From positions 226,001 to 290,000 of the forward strand of contig CAUYUJ010018638.1 in the NCBI GenBank assembly GCA_963575745.1: 64,000 nucleotides of DNA, in the 5' to 3' direction. Shown here piece after piece: positions 39,118 to 51,040 of this stretch. The notes under the pieces were generated by a model. It worked only from the letters and a program-made list of their open reading frames with translations. It searched no databases and had not been told where the DNA came from. A program made the position numbers and the translations under genes. The stretch is from Prorocentrum cordatum. Its lineage: Eukaryota > Sar > Dinophyceae > Prorocentrales > Prorocentraceae. Numbering within the stretch: position 1 is the first letter of the stretch; every line of letters starts with the position of its first letter.

Positions 39118-39672
39118 AGGACGACGGTGGTGGTGGTGGTGGGTTGTGATGGTGGTTGTGGTGGTTGTGGTGGTGTGGTGGTTTGTTGTTGTGGTGGTGG
39201 TGGTGGGTCGTGATGGTGGTTTGGTGGTGGTTTGGTGGTGGTTTGGTGGTGGTGCGGTGGTGGTGGTGTTGGTGGTGGGTTGTGGTGGTGGTGGTTTGGT
39301 GGTGGTGTGGTGGTGGTTTGTGGTGGTGGTGGTGGGTTGTGGTGGTGGCGGCGGTTTGTGGAGGTGGTAATGGTGGTGGTGGTCGCGGTGGTGGTGGTGG
39401 CGGTGGTGGTGTGGTGGTTTGTGGTGGTGGCGGTGGTGGTGGTGGGTTGTGCTGCTGGTAGTGGTGGTGGTTGTGGCGGTGGTGGTGGTGGTGCGGTAGA
39501 TTGTGGTGGTGATGGTGATAGTGGTGGTGGGTTTTTGTGGTGGTCGTGGTGATCGTGAGTTGTGGTGGTGGAAGTGGGTTGTGGTGGTGGTGGTGGTGGT
39601 AGCTGTGGTGGTGGTTGTGTGGTGGGTTGGTGGTGGGTTGAGGCGGTGGTGGTGGTGGTGGTAGTGGTGGTA
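39118..39672 (+). repeat. GTG-triplet array with GTT variants, about 555 bp
   Basis: Nearly pure GTG triplets with GGTTGTGG and GGTTTGGTGG variants. All G sits on one strand. Pro/His/Thr frames on the minus strand across it are low-complexity and not genes. Confidence 0.95.
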
Positions 39673-40018
39673 ATCGTCGCTGCGTTCTCGCCGTCGCCGG
39701 CGCCAAGGGGTGGGTGGGGGGTTTGAACCCCACCCCTCCCTGGCTGCCTCTGGTCATCGTCGCTGCGTCCCCGCCGTCGGCGCTGCTGGCGGCCGCCAGC
39801 GCCGGCGCCGGCTCCAGCGGCGACGGGGGGGGGTTGAACACCCCCCCCTTTGGGAAGAGGGAGGGGGGGGTTCGGGAGGGGGGGTCTGGGGGGGGAGTGG
39901 AGTCCCCCTGGTTTTGATCGACGGTGCCGAGTGTTGGGGGGGGGCCCACCCCCCCAGTTCGAAACGCGCCGCCGAATGTTCCCAAGGCAAGCGCCCGTGA
40001 AACGCGCTCTCTCATAGA

Positions 40019-40293
40019 TGCGTACATACATACATACATACATACATACCTACCTACTTACCTACATACATGCATGCATACATACATATATACATATATA
40101 CAGACAGACATATTGACAGACAGACAGACAGATAGACTGGCAGGCAGACGGACAGACAGACATACATGCATGCACACATTACATACATACATTTGTGATG
40201 CACATACATACATACATACATATATACATACATACATACATACATACATACATACATACATACATACATACATACATAACTACCTACATAATT
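40019..40293 (+). repeat. CATA and CAGA tetranucleotide microsatellite
   Basis: ACATACAT runs interrupted by a CAGACAGA block at about 40100-40165. Confidence 0.95.
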
Positions 40294-40560
40294 ATATGTA
40301 TGCCCCACTTTCTGCTCCTCCCCCTCCTCCTTCGGCTTTCCCGCGCCTCCTCCATCGCGGGTGCGCCAGAGCAAGCGGCGTCCTCGGGCAGCCACTCCAG
40401 CTCATGGGGGTCCAGAGGCCCCAGCTGACGCGGGCACGCGCGCGTCGTTTGCGCCGTCCCTCCCTTCCTCGTCCTCCGCCCATCCCTCCAGAGCTCTCTT
40501 CGTGGCGGCTCGAGGTGAAGAGACGACGAAAGGAAGTCCGAATTCATCTGCCCCTCCATC

Positions 40561-40924
40561 GGTTCCACGCAAGAGGGGCCCTGGGCAAGAGGTGCCTCGA
40601 GCGCGCGGCCAGGGGGGGGCCTTAGGGGACAACGCCCGGCGCGCAAGCCGCTGCTATCGCGTCGCATTCAGCGATCGGGGGGCCCCCCACTGTAAGACGA
40701 AGCCAGGACGAAGATAACATCGGGTGAGGATACATCGAGAATCTCTAAGATCCGACGGCGCTGGAGGATGTGTCGGGCGCCGTGGCCTTCTCGGAGCGTT
40801 CCGAAACGCTCTGAGAGCGTTGCGTCACGCTCCGTAGCGGATTTGCCCTGGTCATAGCTCCGTCCGACACTGGGCCCGCACCAACGAGCCACTCCAGCGA
40901 AAGGTTACTCTTACGTGTAGTCGA
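40561..40924. mobile_element. Foldback element, CGTAAGAGTGACC family, copy 2, with nested insertion
   Basis: Shares with 504-690 the left end (CACGCAAGAGGGGCCCTGGG), the phrase GGCGCGCAAGCCG near 40638 and the right end (GCGAAAGGTTACTCTTACG). A second element of about 175 bp sits inside it. Confidence 0.7.
40693..40868. mobile_element. Nested foldback element, GCCAGGACGA family, with CACTG duplication
   Basis: CACTG occurs directly before (near 40688-40692) and after (near 40867-40871) this insert. Copy 1 of the host element lacks the insert at the matching place. It shares with 57503-57687 the words GCCAGGACGARGA, ATCGAGAATCTC, AGATCCG, GCATCGGGCG, GCCTTCTC, GAGCGT and CTGAGAG. A GAGCGTTCCGAAACGCTC palindrome lies within. 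Confidence 0.7.
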
Positions 40925-42539
40925 CACCTCCCACAGGACGGCCCCCGGGCGGGTCAGGCACGGGGCCTGCTCACGGACGCTGCGAATGAGCTGGTGCAGC
41001 CGCTCGTAGTCGGGTCTCTCCTGGCCGGCCCGGGCGCAGAATGGGAGGGCGGCAAGAGGAGAGGAAGCGGGACCAGGAGGGAGGACGATACGTTTTTGCT
41101 CCCGTTGCACAACTATTGCTTTGACTCGGCCCATTCCTAACTCATGCGTTTCACGAAGTGCCGCATTTGCTCCACCGAACATGTGCATTCACGTGAATGC
41201 CTCGAGGAGAGCAGAGACGTCGGTCACTCGCGTCTCGACAGTCGGCTCCCTCCGATATGCAGAGGGCCGACACACACACAAACACACACACACACACACG
41301 CACACACACACACATACACACACACACACTTAGGGAAGCGAACGGCAGTGGTGAGCGGGAGGGGGGAGCCCACGCTCCAACGCGAGCACTGGGTGCACCT
41401 GCGAGGGTTGCACTCCACGCGCCGCGCGGGCAGAGTGGGGAGTGGAAAGCGGAAGAGCGAGCGGAGATGGACCCACAGCGACGCGACAGCGGGGCATAGA
41501 CAGGAGAGGAAGAAAGGAGGTGGGGAGGGGAGAAGGAGAAGACGAAGAACGGCGAGGCGCTGAACAAGCCGCCTCAAGCGCGCTGCAACCGTCTCTGGTC
41601 GACCTTCGCGATAAATGCGGTGACCGATTGACCAGGTCTAGCGCAGATGCCCGAGCACATGCGAACACTGTTGGAAGCTCGAGATCGGTTTGGCACGAGA
41701 GGGATGGATAGCGCAGAACGCGGCAAACGTGCCCAGTCCTGCTCCGATCCGCGTAGATCCCTGGCCTCTTCCTCCACCTCCTCCTGCCCCTCCTTTTTCA
41801 AGAAGCGGCCAAAAGGCAAGACATGGGGGAATAACGGCAGGGCGGAACGGGAGAGGGGAGGGGGTTCGAAGAAAAAGAGGGGGAGGGGGAGGGGAAGGAG
41901 AGGGAGAGCGAGGGGGTGAGAAAAAGAGGGGGTGAGAGAAAGAGGGAGTGAGAAAAAGATGGGGCGAGAAAACGATGGGTGAGAAAGAGGAGAGGGAAGG
42001 AAAGAGGGGGGAGGAAAAGAGGGGGCCCTGGGGCAGAAGAGGCATAATCAGGGCAGGATGGGCACGGGACGGGGGATGAGGCCGGGACGCGCGACGAGAG
42101 AGGACTTGGGAGGGGCAAAGGTCAAATACAGGCGACGGGAAAGACACGGGGCCGACGAGCCCCGGGAAGGAGGGGGGACAACAGGGGGGCTGGATTCCAG
42201 TCAGAGAGGCGCCAGCAAGCTGCCCGCCAGCGCTCCGACTGGGGGGACGAGCTACGGCGCAGCCCTTCGGGCCCGCCTCTCAGGCTCCCAACTTAACAAG
42301 AACTCCCCAGTCTGCGGCGGCGTCTACCCGCGAAGAGAGTGTCGAGGGCGTCCCCAGGATCCTTCTCCCGTCCATGCCTGCAGCGAGCTTCCAACAGAGG
42401 CCCCAGCCTCTGAGAACAGTGGGCCCCACAGCTCCAACAGGAGCATCTGCAGACGGCCCTTTATAAGCCCCAGCCTGTGACCCGGCGCGGCACGGCCATC
42501 GCCACCCTGCTCCGTCGTCCTCCGGGTCGGGCGCAAGGG
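40925..42539. other. No gene; CA microsatellite and G-rich tract
   Basis: A CA microsatellite lies at 41270-41331. GGGAGGGG and AAAGAGGGGGTGAG units fill 41850-42020. No gene recognised. Confidence 0.6.
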
Positions 42540-42700
42540 GGGGATAGCAAGGGGTGGGTTTGAGAATCAGCTCACGCAGCTGATTTTCCCGGCGCCTCCC
42601 GGCGCCCGGAGGCGGCTATGTATCGAGGAATGGGCACCTCCGTGGGGCCGAAACCAGCCGCATGCAGCAAATGTTGTACCCCCCCCCTTTTCGTCAGGCC
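42540..42700. repeat. Dispersed repeat with imperfect inverted ends, copy 1
   Basis: Shares with 60291-60450 the words GGGGGATAGCAA, TTTGAGAATCAGCTCA, CAGCTG, CGCCTCCCGGCGCC, TGTATCGAGGAATGGGC, GTGGGGCCGAAACCAGC and GCATGCAGCA. The left GCTCACGCAGCTG and right CAGCCGCATGCAGC are imperfectly inverse. Confidence 0.7.
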
Positions 42701-43080
42701 CGATCCTCGCCTCCTGCGAGGCATGCGCACGGGACCCCGGGCCCCCGGGCTCCGCACGGGAGAGGCTCCCACTTCAGGAGAAGATCCTCCTCCTGATCAT
42801 CCTCCTCGCCCTCCACTGATGGAGGGAGAGGAGGACGAGGAGGAAGAGGAGGAAGGAGGAGGAGGAGGATGAGGAGGATTCAGGAGAAGATCCTCCACTG
42901 ATGGAGGGACGGCGGCGCCTCCCACTTCAGGGCGCGGGAGTACTCCAGGTACCTCGCGAACTCTTGCGGGTGGCCCTTGCAGAGGTCGGCCACCGGGGTG
43001 GTCTGCTGCGAGCGGGTGCGCAGGCGCGGCGGGAGGCAGGGCGCGGCCACGGACCGCATCGACCACGGACACCCAAGAGC
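42701..43080. other. GGA-triplet tract and unremarkable sequence
   Basis: GAGGA triplets at about 42825-42880 with local duplication of CAGGAGAAGATCCTCC. No gene recognised. Confidence 0.5.
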
Positions 43081-43228
43081 CCAATCTGGAGACCCCAGGG
43101 CGCCCACTGATTCTTGGCGTGGGAGCGCCACGCTCTCCATCGCAAAACCATCGAAACCCAAGAAACCCAGAGCACCCTGGAGGCGAGCAGGGTGCTTCTT
43201 GGCATGGGCTCCCGCTGTAGCTACAGGA
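43081..43228 (+). repeat. Direct repeat of about 150 bp, copy 1
   Basis: Nearly identical to 43885-44033: CTGGAGACCCCAGGGCGCCC, GCCACGCTCTCCATCGCAA, ACCATCGAAACCCAAGAAAC and CAGAGCACCCTGGAGG. Both frames remain open but no protein family is seen. Confidence 0.8.
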
Positions 43229-43814
43229 TCGGCTCGATCGCGTCGAGCTGGGCCCTGAGGGCGGGGGGCGCGGCACCGCGCCGGCGGAGAGGGCGAGAGG
43301 CAGGGGCAGCACCGGCGCGCGAGCCCGAGGATGGGAGCGGCGGGATCGGCCGGGGGCCTAGACCGGCGGGAGACGCAGCCAGGGAGGCACAGGAGCTGTA
43401 CTGTGGGAGGGCGCGGAGGGGGAGAGGTGCCAGGGAGGCAAAAAAGGGGAAACACTGAGCATTCAGGCCATTGGTGGTCAACCGAACAAGGACCCCTGCT
43501 GCTTTGGGAGGGGACCCAAGCTAGGAGGGTCAAACACGGCAGGGACAGGGGGGCCTTTTCTGCAGATGTGCCAAACCAAACCGCCCAGAGCGATTACCCA
43601 CAGTGCAAAGATGGGGACCTCAGTGAGGTCACGTCCTCACTGGAAGGTCTCTCCTGTCCTCGCTGAGTTTGCCTCGAGCGATCCCGACCGGAGAGCGCGG
43701 AGAGGGACCCCCGAGGGCCCGGCGGTCGCGCCTCACGCAAGCGTCACTCGTCGAAGGCACGAGGCGAGACCTCCAGGGAGCACCAGCAGGCTCTGGGCCC
43801 GGCGGCCGGGGCGG

Positions 43815-43817
<3 letters not shown>

Positions 43818-43847
<30 letters not shown>
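43818..43847. repeat. CT microsatellite
   Basis: Uninterrupted CT run of 30 bp. Confidence 0.95.
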
Positions 43848-43851
<4 letters not shown>

Positions 43852-43884
43852 GACCACAGTGGGAGCCCGACCACAAGAAGGCGT

Positions 43885-44033
43885 GCACAGGAAGCCCAGT
43901 CTGGAGACCCCAGGGCGCCCACTGAGTGTTGGCGTGGGAACGCCACGCTCTCCATCGCAAGACCATCGAAACCCAAGAAACCCAGAGCACCCTGGAGGCA
44001 AGCAGGGTGCTTCTTGGCCTGGGCTTCCGCTGT
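43885..44033 (+). repeat. Direct repeat of about 150 bp, copy 2
   Basis: Second copy of 43081-43228, with about a dozen visible substitutions. It may be a short retroposed or MITE-like unit; the ends are not clear. Confidence 0.8.
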
Positions 44034-44794
44034 ACGAGGAAGGGGGGGGGGCTTTCTCTTGATATCTAACAGCCCCAACCTGTCGGGAGGGGGGAGGGAA
44101 CGGTAATGGACCACGAATGCGAAGAAGACCGTCGGCCGTGCAACAACTGCACCCCTCTAACGAGAAAACAAAGGCTGCATCGCTGGCGAAGCCCCACGAC
44201 TCAGGCAAACCACTGTCAGACTGTCTTCCGTATCCAAGCCGACGCAACCTAGGCGCTCGCATGAAGCTGGACACTCCCATGCCTGCCTTCACTTCTCCGA
44301 TCTTCCGGTACTTCTCCTCGTCGGTCTTGGCCTTTAAGCCTGACAGCGCGGCGTCGGTCGCCCGTGCCTCCCAAATCACAATCGACGAGCAGCTCGAATA
44401 GCAATGGCCACGCGCCCAAGCCTCCATCAGCCTGAGCGAGGCCCTTGCTGCACCAGAGACTCGTTTTGGGGCCAGATCCCGTTGAAACTGTGATCCGCCG
44501 CACTGGCCCGACGGGCAAAAGCTGGAGGCCTGGAAATGGGCACCAACCCCAAGACAGGGGGTTGCCTCCACAGGGGAACGATGATCCTAGATTTCGGTGT
44601 TGGTGGTAATATCTCGGTCACCCTGGAAGCCAGAGTATATTACCACCATCGCCAAGAGCGGGATCTTCTGCCCTCGGTCGGGGCACACCGCCGAAATTGG
44701 TGTTGGTGTCAACCTCTAGGCCTGCGAAAGAGTTAGATGCTCATTCTGGGGACCTTCCTGCAGCCACTCGCTCCACTCGTGCGCCGAAGCTGCG
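44034..44794. other. No gene recognised
   Basis: Frames at 44117-44401 (plus) and 44249-44571 (minus) show ordinary composition but no motif I recognise. 44560-44730 contains TTGGTGTTGGTG words. Confidence 0.4.
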
Positions 44795-44889
44795 TCGAAC
44801 CTGAGTCGAACATGAGTCGAACCTGAGTCGAATCTGAGTCGAACCCGAGTCGAACCTGAGTCGAACTTGAGTCGAACCTGAGTCGAACA
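44795..44889 (+). repeat. 11-bp tandem repeat GAGTCGAACCT
   Basis: About nine units with single-base variants. Confidence 0.95.
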
Positions 44890-45884
44890 GATCCATTAGG
44901 TGGCCCCCAGGAAGGTCCCCGAAACAAGCATCGAAAAAGAGGCCCCAGGTGCAGCCAGCAGGCCCCCAAGAAGCCCCCCCGGAGGCCCAATGACAGGCAC
45001 TTCCGAGAGAGGGCCCCGAGCGCACAGGCCTGCCGAGAGCTCCTCGCCCGCCCCCGCCCTCGCCCCGCCTTCCTTTGCCCCCCTCCTTCCCCGCCTCCCC
45101 CCCTTCGTGCCTCCCTCCTTCTCCCCCCCTTCCTCTCCTCCCTCCTTCCCCTTCTCCCCTCCTCCTCCCTCCTTCCCCTCTCCCTCCCTCCACAATGACT
45201 CAATATGAGTACTACTCTCCTCCTTCCCCTGATGACGGGTTGGGAATGTTCGCACCCCCGCCCCGCGTACTGTTTTTTCACATAGGATTCCCCGGAGTTG
45301 GGTTTTCGCCTGCATTTGTTTTTCAAAATGCTGCTCTCGCTGAGGCGCCGGCCTCATTTTCGGGCCCCGCTCGTTTCGAATCGTGCTCCCGCTGCAGCGT
45401 TGGCCTCACTTCCGTGCTTCCGCTCGTTCCGAATCGTGCTCCCGCTGCAGCGCTGGCGTCATTTCCGGAGCCATGCCACGGCATGCAATGCAATGCCAGG
45501 TTGCGTTCCGCTGCGCGATGCCATGCCTTCAGCTGAAGCTGTGATATGCAATGCTTAAGAGCCACGTCGTGCTATGCCATGCTACGCTTTGATCTTCAAC
45601 GCCATGCTATGCAATGTTATGTTCGGGGCCGCTGTGCGATGTCATGCTTTGCGTTGCAAAGCTTTGTGATGCAATTCTTAACTACGCCACGCCACGCCAT
45701 GCTGCGACATACTACGCTTTGCGGTGCTCTTCTACGCCATGCCATGCCGTGCTCTACAATGCATCGCGTACCATTTCGGGATCATTGCCCTGCTCGACAT
45801 CCGACTGTGCGAGTAGAGAGGGGATCTACGCCACGGTAAGGGATGGGAGGGAGGGGTAGGATGTCAGATATGACGCGAGCGCAC
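44890..45884. other. Pyrimidine-rich tract, 66-bp duplication and CATGC-rich sequence
   Basis: CCCTCCTT repeats at 45060-45200. A duplication at 45365-45475 with CGAATCGTGCTCCCGCTGCA twice. Many GCCATGC and GCAATGC words at 45470-45760. No gene. Confidence 0.65.
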
Positions 45885-46455
45885 CTAGCTTGCCCTCCTC
45901 CTCCCCCTCCTCCTCCTCCTCCTCCTCCTCCTCCTCCTCCTCCTCCCCTTCCTCACTTGCTCCTCCTCCTCCTCCTCCTCCTCCTCCTCCTCCTCCTTCT
46001 CCCTCTCCCCCTTCTCCCCTTGCCTCCCTTCCTTCCGCCTCGCCAACTTTTGCTGCCTCGGAGGGTGGGCGGCGGCGGCGGCGCTGGTCCGTGACTCTCG
46101 GACTGCCGCAGCGTGGCCGTCCCCCCCTCCGAGCGCCCCGCGAGCGCACCGCTCGAGTCCTTTGCTGGAAGCCCCCCCCTCCGCCCTTGCGCTGCTCCTC
46201 TCGGGGAAGCGCAGGGACCCGCCACCGATGCCTCCCGGCGCGCTGCGGCGTGGCGGAGCGCCAGGTGCTGCCTGGTAGGCGCTCCTGTTGAGTCTCCGAC
46301 GGCCGCCCCCTCGCCTCCTCCTCCTCCTCCTCCTCCTCCTCCTCCTCCTCCTCCTCCTCCGCCTCCTCCTCCTCCTCGTCCTCGTCCTCGTCCTTCTCCT
46401 CCTCCCCCTCGTCCTCCTCGTCCCTCCCTCCCTCCCTCCCTCCTTCCCTCCCCCA
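45885..46455. repeat. Two CTC-triplet tracts around a GC-rich centre
   Basis: CTC runs at about 45890-46000 and 46313-46440. Polypurine-polypyrimidine tracts of this length may form triplex DNA. Glu, Arg, Ser or Leu homopolymer frames are not genes. Confidence 0.9.
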
Positions 46456-48090
46456 CTCCCTCCTCCCTCCTCCTCCGGACTCCGCTGCGTGCACTTCCCC
46501 TCCTGCTTTGAGGGCTCCTGGCCGCCCCGACGCCTCCCGGGTGCTCTCCAGGGGGCCCAAGGAATATGCCCACAGGCCACTGGGGCCGCCAAGATGGCGT
46601 GAGATGGTCTCCAGAGCGGTCCGCCAGCTCCCATCCTTAACTGAAGGACGCCCAAATAGGCTTCCAAGACACCAGCCGAGGCGCTTACCAGGGAACCCCG
46701 AAAGGCCAACACTCACTGATTTACCTCAAGGGTGTTCAGTGCTCTCCGCGCTCCAAGCTCTTCGGTCGAACATCGCTCCACCTGAGGCCTTCGAACGCCC
46801 AAGGCAGCCCCAGGAGAGAAACATGACCTCAAGCTGGCCCAAGAGGACCTCTGGAGGGACCCGAGACGATATAAGAAGGCCCCAAGTCTGTCTCAAGAGA
46901 CCCCTCAGGCGGCCCAGAGATCCCCACGACGGCTCACTGGCGCCCCAAAACGGTTCGGCCGCGAAGCGGCTAAGGAGGGCCCAAACATAGTCCAAGACGA
47001 CCTCACAGAGCCCAAGAAGACTGGCCCACATCGGGGGCTCGCAAGGGCCCGGAAATCTGCGACGGGGCCAAATGCCAAACAAAACAAGACACCCAAAAAA
47101 CTCAATGGAAACAACACAAAACGCTTACACCACCAAACACAAGAAAACAACACATCCTCGACCATCACTCAGACTCTTTTGCCTGGCTGCCTTTTCACAG
47201 CAGCGCTGGCGCCAACCCTCAATCGCGCTTTTTTGCATCGTTTCCTCGCCTCCCCCAGAGGCATCAGCACTCGCCGCCGTCGAGGCAAAAAACTGCTGTC
47301 TGGGGCGAAATGCATTGCTGTACTGATCCAGACTCCCGACCACAGGAGCCCCAAGCAGCCCCAAGACGGCACAGATCTGCCACGATGCCCCCTGCCACGG
47401 TGAGGCGTGCTAGAATGCCAAGTGCTGTTTCTGTAATCTTTCCAGGGGGCCGCACACTCTCGGGAAGCGCCCAGGGGCGCGCATCCTACTCTCCCCGAGG
47501 CCACAGCCCGTCGCAAAATACGACATACTAGCGCTCCCGAAGCCCAGATGCCTACAAGACGGCCTAATATCGCTCCAAGACGGGCCACTTTGGACTCAAG
47601 ACAGCCCAAGGTGGCTTGAAGACGGTCCTCGAGGCCTTCGGGGCGTCCCAAGAAAGCCCCAAGAAACTCCCCACGATGGTCTCGAGAGGCAACCATGATT
47701 GCTTTTCCGTTGGTGTTTCGTTGTGTGAGGCCACCAGGACTGCCCCGAGAGGCCCAAGAGGCCCAAGAGGGTCCGAGAGGGCTCCAAGAGGCGCCCAGGA
47801 ATGCACAATAGGGTTCCAAGACGGCCCCAAGAAGAGCCTCAGGAGGCCCCAGGAGAGTCAAAAGAGACCCCCGAGAGGGCCCCGAGAAGCAAACATCATT
47901 GAGTTACCGTCGTTTATTTTGTTCTTTTTCGGGTTCTCGGCCTTTCGAGCTTCCGACGCTCCAAGACGGCCCAGGAGGCTCCCAGGACTCCCCCAAGACG
48001 GTTCAAGAGGCCCCTAAGTGAGCTCCAAGACGGCCTAAGAGGCGCCCAGGATTGCCCAGGAGGGCCCCAAGACGGCCCAAGAAGGGCCCA
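46456..48090 (+). repeat. Degenerate CCCAAGA/GGCCC word-rich sequence, no gene
   Basis: From about 46790, words such as CCCAAGAGG, GGCCCAAGACGGCCC and CCAAGAGGCGCCCAGGA recur irregularly. GAGGCGCCCAGGAATGCACA near 47785 and GAGGCGCCCAGGATTGCCCA near 48038 are a longer shared piece. Confidence 0.6.
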
Positions 48091-49663
48091 AGAGTTGGAC
48101 AACCAAGCATTCGAGCCTTGTGCCCCTCGAGGCCTCCAGCAAGCTCCCTTACCTTCTCGAAAAACTGCCGCCCAGAATGCTACGCTCGCACCGGGGCGGC
48201 ATTGCCGGATGCAGCTGGACAGTTCCAATGAGAGAGCCCCAAGAAGTGGAAACGAGAGATGCTGCATTGGGCGCGATTCTGTATTTTCAGCGATCATGGG
48301 CATTATAGGGGGGGAGGGGCCAGGAGAGGATATAATGAAACGCCTCCCCCCCGCCGTGCGCACGGCGGCAGTGCCCAGAGCGCACTGGGGGGAGGAGGGG
48401 CGTTACATTATAGGAGAAGGGGGGAGGGGGGGCTGGGGGCTATAATGCATATTATGCCCCAAGCCCCCAAGCAATAAAGAAATACGCTCCATGCGACGGC
48501 CTGCTGGGCGATGCTCGAAAGGTCGCTACACAAAAGACTTCGCTGGCACGTTGGCGGATCTGCCGCAAGCACCTGGGAACCGCCGAGACCGCTACTCCCT
48601 AAACATGCCTCCCAGAAAGCGTCGTGATGAGAATTTCGAAGCGAACCCGGACATGGCGACGAGGACTTCCGGAAGGTCCCCCAGAAGCGAAGCAACGAGG
48701 GAACAGTAGCGATACTGGGACAGCAATTGCTATTTAAGCCAGACTTGCGCCGAACCAAGCGGGTTCAAGCCGGATTCAAGCGGGATTGTGCCAGCGCCGA
48801 TGCCGAGTCCAACCTCCCAGGAGTTCCACCCCGACTCCCCTCTCACTGCCCCCCCCGCCCTCCTTCTGGAGGGGATGGTGCCCCTCCTCGGGCGGGTGGC
48901 AGTGGGGGGGGCCTCCACGGGGGGGCAGAGAAAGAGGCGCTCCAGAGGGCCCCTTCAGGGCCCCTCTCTTCGACCCCCGGCTAGGCCACCCACCACACCC
49001 ACCCGTCCCCTCCCCTCCCCCCCCCGCGCGCTGCACCCGACCACGGGAGCTTGCCGCGCAGGAGGTAGAAAAACACGTGGCCGATCGCCTCGCGGCAAGG
49101 CGCGAGAGCACGAGAAGCCGAGGTCCCAGGTGGCCGCTGCTCGCTCGTGCGCTGCTCGCCCTTGGCCAGGGGAGGAACGAGACGAAGCCCGGACGAGGAC
49201 CAATTCGGTCGGGGCCTGCCGAAGGTGCCCCCAGCTTTTCGCTCAATGTTGGAGCTCCTGGGGTCCTCTGGGCCTCGTGAGGGGGTTCTCTGGAGGCCGT
49301 GGGGGCCTCCTTGGAAATCCTGGGGGCGCCTCGGGCCTGAGGCACTTCCAGCAACTCCGAGAGCGCCCCGGGATGCTCTGGAGCGGAGTTATCCTTGTCC
49401 CCGCCCCGCCCGTAAGAGGCAAGAGCAGCAACAGAAACATAACGAGTAAGGCGCTCCCAAGCTGGATCGACCCAGATGGCGCCGAATCCAGCCGGATTGG
49501 ACGGGATTCGGCGGCATTGCCTGTGAGTATGCCGGATGAGGCTGGCCTTCGACCACGGCTGTGCAAGCGCCGATGCTGAATGTAGCATCCCAGGAGTTGC
49601 ATCCCGCGGGACAGGAAAGAAGGAGGATAGAAGAGGAAAGCTGTATATCACTCGTACCTGGTG

Positions 49664-49694
<31 letters not shown>

Positions 49695-49742
49695 ATGTGT
49701 ATGTGTATACATATATATATATATACAAACTCTCGAATCCGC
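48091..49742. other. No gene; one short dispersed repeat pair and a TA microsatellite
   Basis: 48787-48833 and 49560-49607 share CAGCGCCGATGCYGA-like, CCCAGGAGTT and CACCCCG-like words. A TA microsatellite lies at 49661-49726. No gene recognised. Confidence 0.5.
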
Positions 49743-49853
49743 GCGGACTTCTTGGATCGGCGCTGGACCTCCTTCCCTGGGGCGCGGAGCGCGCCAAAGG
49801 CGGCACAGGAGGCGCTGCCAAGCTAGGGGCCAGCGCAGATCCAAGAAATCCGC
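49743..49853. mobile_element. Short foldback element, 111 bp
   Basis: GCGGACTTCTTGGATCGGCG followed by CTGG on the left is mirrored on the right by CCAGCGCAGATCCAAGAAAT followed by CCGC, arms of about 24 bp with two mismatches. No duplication recognised. Confidence 0.7.
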
Positions 49854-50859
49854 TAACATCTTCCGAAACGATTCTGCGCCGCCATCATATGTCCATGTCC
49901 ACTGCCGCGGAATCGTATTCTGGGCATTCGGCGGACGGTGGAGATGGGTATCTGCCCGCCCATACGAGCGAGCAGAGATCCACATCCACCACTTCTCAAA
50001 TCTCAGCGCACGACTTCGAAGCGGTGGATGTGGGCATATTCAGGCGGTGGATTTTCCTTCTTCGAAATGAGCAGCAGGATCGGGAACAAGGGCAGGACCA
50101 ACGCTGCCCTCGGCCCCACCGTCGCAGTTCTATTGTCTTAGTCCGCTGCCTCTGGGGATCCAGCCCGTGGGCTGGGATTGGTTAGCTGCGAGGTGCTGGA
50201 ATGACGGTACGCGTGGACCATGCATACCCACGTGCCGCAAACTGGGAGGTGATCTGCGAAGGCGCGAGAAAAAGAATGAGGGCTGCGGCTGCAATTTGTC
50301 TGTTGTTGCTTGCTGTTGTCGTCCTCGCCCGCGACCCGCCCACGACCCACCCACGACCCAACGGTGACCCAACCGCGACCCACCCACCCACCCGCCCGAA
50401 TTTGGCGCCTGCGGCGAGCTATTTGCGCAATGTGTAAAACTCGGCGCCTGCGGCGGGCTTCGGCGGCTGGCTGCCTCAGAGCCTCGCAAAACTGCCTACG
50501 ACACTGCCACCCCCTCCCACCTTCGGGAGTTTTTTATATTATGCTGTTTCTGCTCGTCAGCATAGCTCTTCCTCATAGTCCCACGCCCCCTCCTCGTCGC
50601 CTGCCTGTCTCTGTCGCTTTCTGTCTCTGTCGCTGTCTCTCTCCTCCTTCTCCTCCTCCCCCTCCTCCTCAGTCTCCTCCCGATAGTCCTCCTCCTGCTG
50701 ACTGCCCACGCTCCTGCACCCGCAAGAGGGCTGTGGTGGACGCCATCCTTACAGAGATCGAATCCTGTAGGCTACACTGTAGGGCCAGCGGCGGCATCAA
50801 GGATTACTTTGTGGCCGAATTCGAATGAACATCCCTGCTCGGCCCTCTCTTTTTCGAGA
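49854..50859. other. No gene recognised
   Basis: Contains GGTGGATGTGGGCATAT and related inverted words at 49930-50060, CGACCCACCCACGACCCA-type short repeats at 50330-50395, and GGCGCCTGCGGCGRGCT twice (50403, 50442). No gene. Confidence 0.5.
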
Positions 50860-51040
50860 GGCCTTCCAGATGGAGTCTGAGTAGATGGGGTCGAAGAATC
50901 GCACCGCATCGCCAATCCATCGCCGACGCATCGGCGACGCATCGGAGATGCATCGGCGACATCGGCGTGGGCAACATCTGGCGCCACATCGTGCCGCATC
51001 GTCGATGCGGAGCGATCCTCCGACCCCACACGGTCGAGCC
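50860..51040. mobile_element. Foldback element, GGCCTCC family, copy 3, diverged
   Basis: GGCCTTCCAGATGGAGTC, GAGTAGATGGGGTCG and ATCGCACCGCATCGCC on the left match copies 1 and 2. GCATCGTCGATGCGGAGCGA then TCCTCCGACCCCA match on the right. The right tip is degraded (CGAGCC). Confidence 0.7.

Noticed and set aside
38787-40043. Minus-strand 418- and 408-codon Pro/Thr/His frames
   Set aside because: Low-complexity reading of the GTG array and G-run DNA.
45826-46716. Glu- and Arg-rich frames of about 275 to 296 codons
   Set aside because: They are created by CTC-triplet tracts.
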